The position numbers and the translations under genes were made by a program. A DNA stretch of 64,000 bases from Gigaspora rosea (Eukaryota; Glomeromycota; Glomeromycetes; Diversisporales; Gigasporaceae): NCBI GenBank assembly GCA_003550325.1, contig QKWP01000037.1, positions 399,865 to 463,864 of the forward strand, read 5' to 3'. Each line of letters starts with the position of its first letter. The stretch's first letter is position 1. Below, one piece after another: positions 60,458-64,000 of this stretch. The notes beneath the pieces were generated by a model, which did no database searches, was not told where the DNA came from, and saw only the letters and a list, made by a program, of their open reading frames with translations.

Positions 60458-62330
60458 TTAAACGTCATAATATTCATCCTTACAAACTTCTTTGGTAATT
60501 CCATTAATGCAACTGGTTGAAGTGAAGGAATATCTAAAAAATAAAGAAATTTTGTTCAACATTTTGCGTTATAAATTTTTTACATAAGCGATTTAGAGGT
60601 CTGACGTTTTCTTACCACGACATGATAAAGATACTTGAGTAAAATCAAATTCAAGAAGGACAAATACGGTAAGCCTACATAAAAATAATATCAATTGAAA
60701 ATGAATAAATGAATAAATGCTATATTTGGTTATGAGAAAGTCGCACATAAGTGGAAAAGATATTTATCTCTTAATTCTCTTATTCCTTTATCAGTAACTA
60801 GCGTATATCCAACATCAATATATTTGAATTTCCTATTGGCAAATGTGGATTTATAGATTCTAGACAATGATGCATTCTTGACACGTGTTTGTTTAATCTG
60901 AGTAAGTTCGCGCTGGCCTATTTATGAATTTTGTCTGTATATTAATAAAATTTAGTATTTTATTAAATATTTGTAGTAAAATGTATTATAAGATAAATAC
61001 CGTCTAGATAAACAATGTCTGCATCCGTAATTAAGGTTCGATCTGGATATAATTCAACCAAATTATCCAAATCTACTGATGATGTATATAAATATTAATT
61101 GTTACGAATCTGATGATAATTACTTCACGAATTTTATAACATTAATACCTTTTAAGGCAGACATTCCAACATCAGTCAATTTCGAACCAGCAAGGATAAG
61201 AGAGTAGGACTAAATAAAATAAGCCTCTTTCAATAACTTGAAATAATTAATGAAAATGAGAATTCATTCATAAAAGCAAATCTCTGAGCTTCTACAATAT
61301 CGAATTGGTTACATTATAAAACCAGTTAAGTCAATGGAATGGCATATAATAAGATTGAAGCCACTCTTTAAAAAGTAATAATAATAATAATAATACTTAG
61401 AAACAACTAAAATTTACCAGAAAAGTCTTGCAACATATCGTCTAATACTTCTTCTCGATTCGGGAAATTAATTGGATTTGATCTCTATAAATGTAAATCG
61501 ATTATTTAAAAACTCTAAATATCATTATCAAATAAAAGTTCAAACAATAACTTCCATTTCAATCCAAATTGCCCAATGCTATAGGCTCACTCAAGTTTTT
61601 ACATTGACATATAGTTTTCATTACATCTTGGTCACAAAGTCGAATCCTGGATAAATCCAACACTTCTAAATTTCGAAAGCTCGAAGGTTTTACCGGCACA
61701 AGCGAAGGTGTTAACTGTACACTATCAAGATTGAAACGTCGAAGATTTTGTAATGCTGTTATAATAAACAGAAAAGATGATATTAACTTCATATTATTGA
61801 GGATTTTATTAAAATATATTTTTAATATATTTACGTTGCAGGTCCGCAAAAACAGTCTTCCTTTTAACTCCGGAACAGTATTATAAATTTAAATCTTCTA
61901 AAGTAGATGCAAAGGCACAGAGTACGCAGGCAATTCACAATCACCTTTTTCTTTGATAAATTTAATGTTCTTAGTTCACTAAAGTTAAAATTTTGCATAA
62001 ATACTTTAATATTTAATTTTGTAAAATAATACATATTCTGAAAAAAATAGAATAAATAATTATGTCTATAAAGAAATAGAGTACGTTCTCGAATCGACAG
62101 CCCATGACATCAAGGTATTCAAGATTGCAAATCTATATATAACTTTATATATAACAGTATTAACTAATAGAATATTGTTTGCTGAAATACAGATAAAAAT
62201 TTTTACTTTGTAAACAGTCGAATTCATTATCAGTTATCAGCTCACAATTACGTAGATTGATTTTGGTTACAGATGAACTTTGGGTATCGCTAATTATTTC
62301 TAACTAGGAATCACTCGTCTTGAAATTTTA
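60458..62330 (-). pseudogene. LRR gene C (decayed)
   Basis: Exons match LRR gene A. Near 62300-62210 the frame reads EIISDTQSSSVTKINLRNCE. The LSKTK exon lies at about 61990-61850. At 61849-61559 there is ALQNLRRFNLDSVQLTP, then FRNLEVLDLSRIRLCDQDV and CQCKNL. A GVRELR-type exon is near 60770-60890, and the last exon ends near the TAA at 60458. One base is missing in the last exon relative to gene A (TTAATGCAACTGG against TTAAGGCAAACTGG), and the NGL/CAFAST frameshift is shared with A and B. Confidence 0.7.
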
Positions 62331-62413
62331 TCTAATATAATAATTGCTAATTATTAGAGATAATGAACAATTCAACAATTAAATTTTATTATTTTTATAA
62401 TTACATTCAATAT

Positions 62414-62503
62414 ATATATATATATATTTTTTTTTTTACATTTACCAGGCATTATTTCCTGGGACGCCAAGTAGGCGTACTTTATTACTACTCATTAACC
62501 ATA
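62414..62503 (-). mobile_element. LINE 3' stub with target duplication
   Basis: On the minus strand a short 3' tail with two hairpins (plus strand CCAGGCATTATTTCCTGGG and ACGCCAAGTAGGCGT) is followed by poly(A), on the plus strand a T run after an (AT)n stretch. ACATTCAATAT flanks it at 62403-62413 and 62504-62514. The tail has the same two-hairpin plan as the LINE at 37579 but different sequence in the outer hairpin, so it is a related family. Confidence 0.85.
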
Positions 62504-62700
62504 ACATTCAATATTTATTAATTTTTTTTTAAAAAAAAGTGCTAACCAGTATGTAAATCTCTTGAATGTAAGCACATCCATTCTTCAAAAGCTTTAGGTC
62601 AAGAATTATTGAGTGAGTAATAAAAGAAAAAGTTAATATACCTAAAAACTGACGATAATTTAGTAAATGAATTTACTTGCCAAGCTTTATTAATTCTTTA

Positions 62701-63109
62701 ACTAACAATTCATCAACATCATCAGACACTTTACTAAGAGATTGCAATGTTATCATAAAACTAGCCATCGTGAGGAGACTATTAGTTCAATTGGTTCGTA
62801 ATTAATACTATTTAATTCTAATTAAATGTATTTATGAAATTGCCTTCAACACAGTATGCACATTTTGACTTTAAAGTGCCAACTTCATGCGCAGAATTAT
62901 CAGCATTCCCTCGTCAGCTTCAGCAATACGTTGTCTTTTTTTTTCATTTATAATAATGAATATTCTTTAGCAAGCATTCATTCATAAATTTCAAACTATT
63001 AATTTAATATAAAAATTACTATCAAAAATCATCATATAGTCCTATTGTGGCAAAATTGGTTGATTACTTGTTAAACGAAAATCTGTACCAGAAAATGTGA
63101 ACGACTGGC
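62701..63109. other. Intergenic DNA, nothing recognised
   Basis: AT-rich sequence without recognisable coding frames, between array 2 and the relic at the window edge. Confidence 0.4.
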
Positions 63110-63940
63110 AAGTATGCAATGATTCAAAGAGGGTGGACCCATGTTTGTCGGAAATTGACCCGGTCTAGAAGAGGAACATTCATCGTGATTCCTGGTTGGG
63201 CAGATATACATTAGCAAGATTTCCTGGTTGAGTAGGTATCGGGGTGGTAATTTCTGTGGTAAATTTCGAGGAAGTCCTTGCTGTACAGGTATTGAAGGAA
63301 GTATCTGTCGTGGCAGATTTAATCGAGGAGGGCCTTACTAACTGACACGCGAATTTGGGACATTTGGCAACAATTGGACTATGCTGTTGTCATCATCTTA
63401 ATCATCACTTGAATAATTATTATTTAAATCATTTTGGGTGATGGGACTTGTAATTTTGCTCATCTAAGTTTATACTCGACAATAGAAGGAGCGTTCTAGC
63501 TTACTACGTTCGGTGAGACATTTGGAACTAAACCAACATCAGTAAGTGTTAAACCCATCTCATCATAACCAAACACCTTCGTGGAAAAGGTAACATTAAT
63601 TAAAATTTTTGTTTGGTTCTTTATTACTAACAACCCGACTGAAGAAGCCAGATACAAAAGTCGTATTGAGAAATTTCTGACGTATCGCTTGGTCAGGTTG
63701 ATAAAGGATCTGAATAAGAGTTGAATCGAATTGTTCTGTTTTTATGGGGGAGTAGAAAAGGTAGAAGAACTTGCGAAGCTATTACTATCTGTTTTATGGC
63801 TTATCTTGCGTAATTTCAAATTTTCATGATCCTCAATAATTATTGATAATGTTTTTTACGAGCCTCTCTCTCTAAAAGCTTTGATCTCTTTCATTTCTTC
63901 AACAATCTTTACAGCTCCTCTTTAGTATATTCAAAATCAT
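63110..63940 (-). pseudogene. Unidentified decayed coding relic
   Basis: On the minus strand, stretches in several frames have protein-like composition. In order they are a charged, possibly coiled-coil segment (KEEL...KEIKA, REREARKKHY), a Ser/Thr-rich part (SHKTDSNSFASSSTFSTPP), FGYDEMGLTLTDVGLVPNVS, MSKITSPITQNDLNNNYSSD and a proline-rich tail (NLPRQILPSIPVQQGLPRNL). Stops and frameshifts separate them. I do not recognise the family. The 5' side runs into the T homopolymer at the window edge. Confidence 0.4.

Positions 63941-63942
<2 letters not shown>

Positions 63943-64000
<58 letters not shown>
63943..64000. repeat. T homopolymer of at least 58 bases at the window edge
   Basis: The run continues to the last base of the window. 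It may be a poly(A) tail of an element beyond the edge or a contig-end artefact. Confidence 0.9.

Larger units (their letters stand above)
56510..62700. repeat. Array 2, unit 3
   Basis: Homologous to the two preceding units: spacer with a 355-bp MITE near its start, kinase relic 6, a frameshifted copy of the small ORF, and LRR gene C. Homology fades after about 62700. Confidence 0.8.

Noticed and set aside
1-64000. tRNA, rRNA, riboswitches or bacterial operon signals
   Set aside because: No cloverleaf with conserved T-loop, rRNA core or Shine-Dalgarno pattern was seen; gene content and introns are eukaryotic.

Overview
The window looks like AT-rich fungal nuclear DNA, most consistent with an arbuscular mycorrhizal fungus of the Rhizophagus type. 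The evidence is relics of Sel1-repeat plus TKL-like kinase genes and TPR genes (families known to be expanded there), short GT-AG introns, and a dense mix of LINE, hAT-like and LTR remnants. This assignment is an inference from gene content; no species marker is present. I found no rRNA, tRNA, CRISPR or bacterial-type operon. Almost every recognisable gene is broken.

Layout. 1-5.8 kb: repeat-rich intergenic DNA with two hAT-type MITEs that have exact 8-bp target duplications, and a relic of an ABCC/MRP-type ABC transporter nucleotide-binding domain. 5.8-37.6 kb: a four-unit tandem array on the minus strand. Units 1, 2 and 4 carry a Sel1-kinase pseudogene; unit 3 lost it by deletion. The spacers contain a ~1.6-kb subrepeat ending in a TnAn hairpin. 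Unit 2 has gained a hairpin-rich insert, and unit 4 a probable solo LTR and a 1.2-kb hAT element inside the kinase. 37.6-39.3 kb: a 5'-truncated LINE and a decayed TPR gene mark the end of the array. 39.3-42.9 kb: nearly empty DNA with a kinase N-lobe fragment.

42.9-62.7 kb: a second three-unit array. Each unit has, on the minus strand, a leucine-rich-repeat gene relic and then a Sel1-kinase pseudogene, with a divergent 29-codon plus-strand ORF between them. In the middle unit the 3' half of the LRR gene is replaced by 3.6 kb of nested fold-back and hAT elements. The third unit has a 355-bp inverted-repeat transposon whose empty site is preserved in the preceding unit. 62.7-64 kb: an unidentified decayed coding relic and a T-homopolymer of at least 58 bases at the window edge.

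The kinases, if once expressed, would have been cytosolic Sel1-scaffold/kinase fusions. The first-array copies have HSD instead of HRD in the catalytic loop, and all readable copies have DLG instead of DFG. Lesions differ from copy to copy, so the kinases decayed after duplication. The LRR copies instead share one frameshift, which suggests they were already broken, or differently spliced, before duplicating. The best candidates for something undescribed are the conserved 29-codon membrane-type ORF, the hairpin-rich insert of unit 2, and the paired-hairpin 3' tails of the LINE relics.
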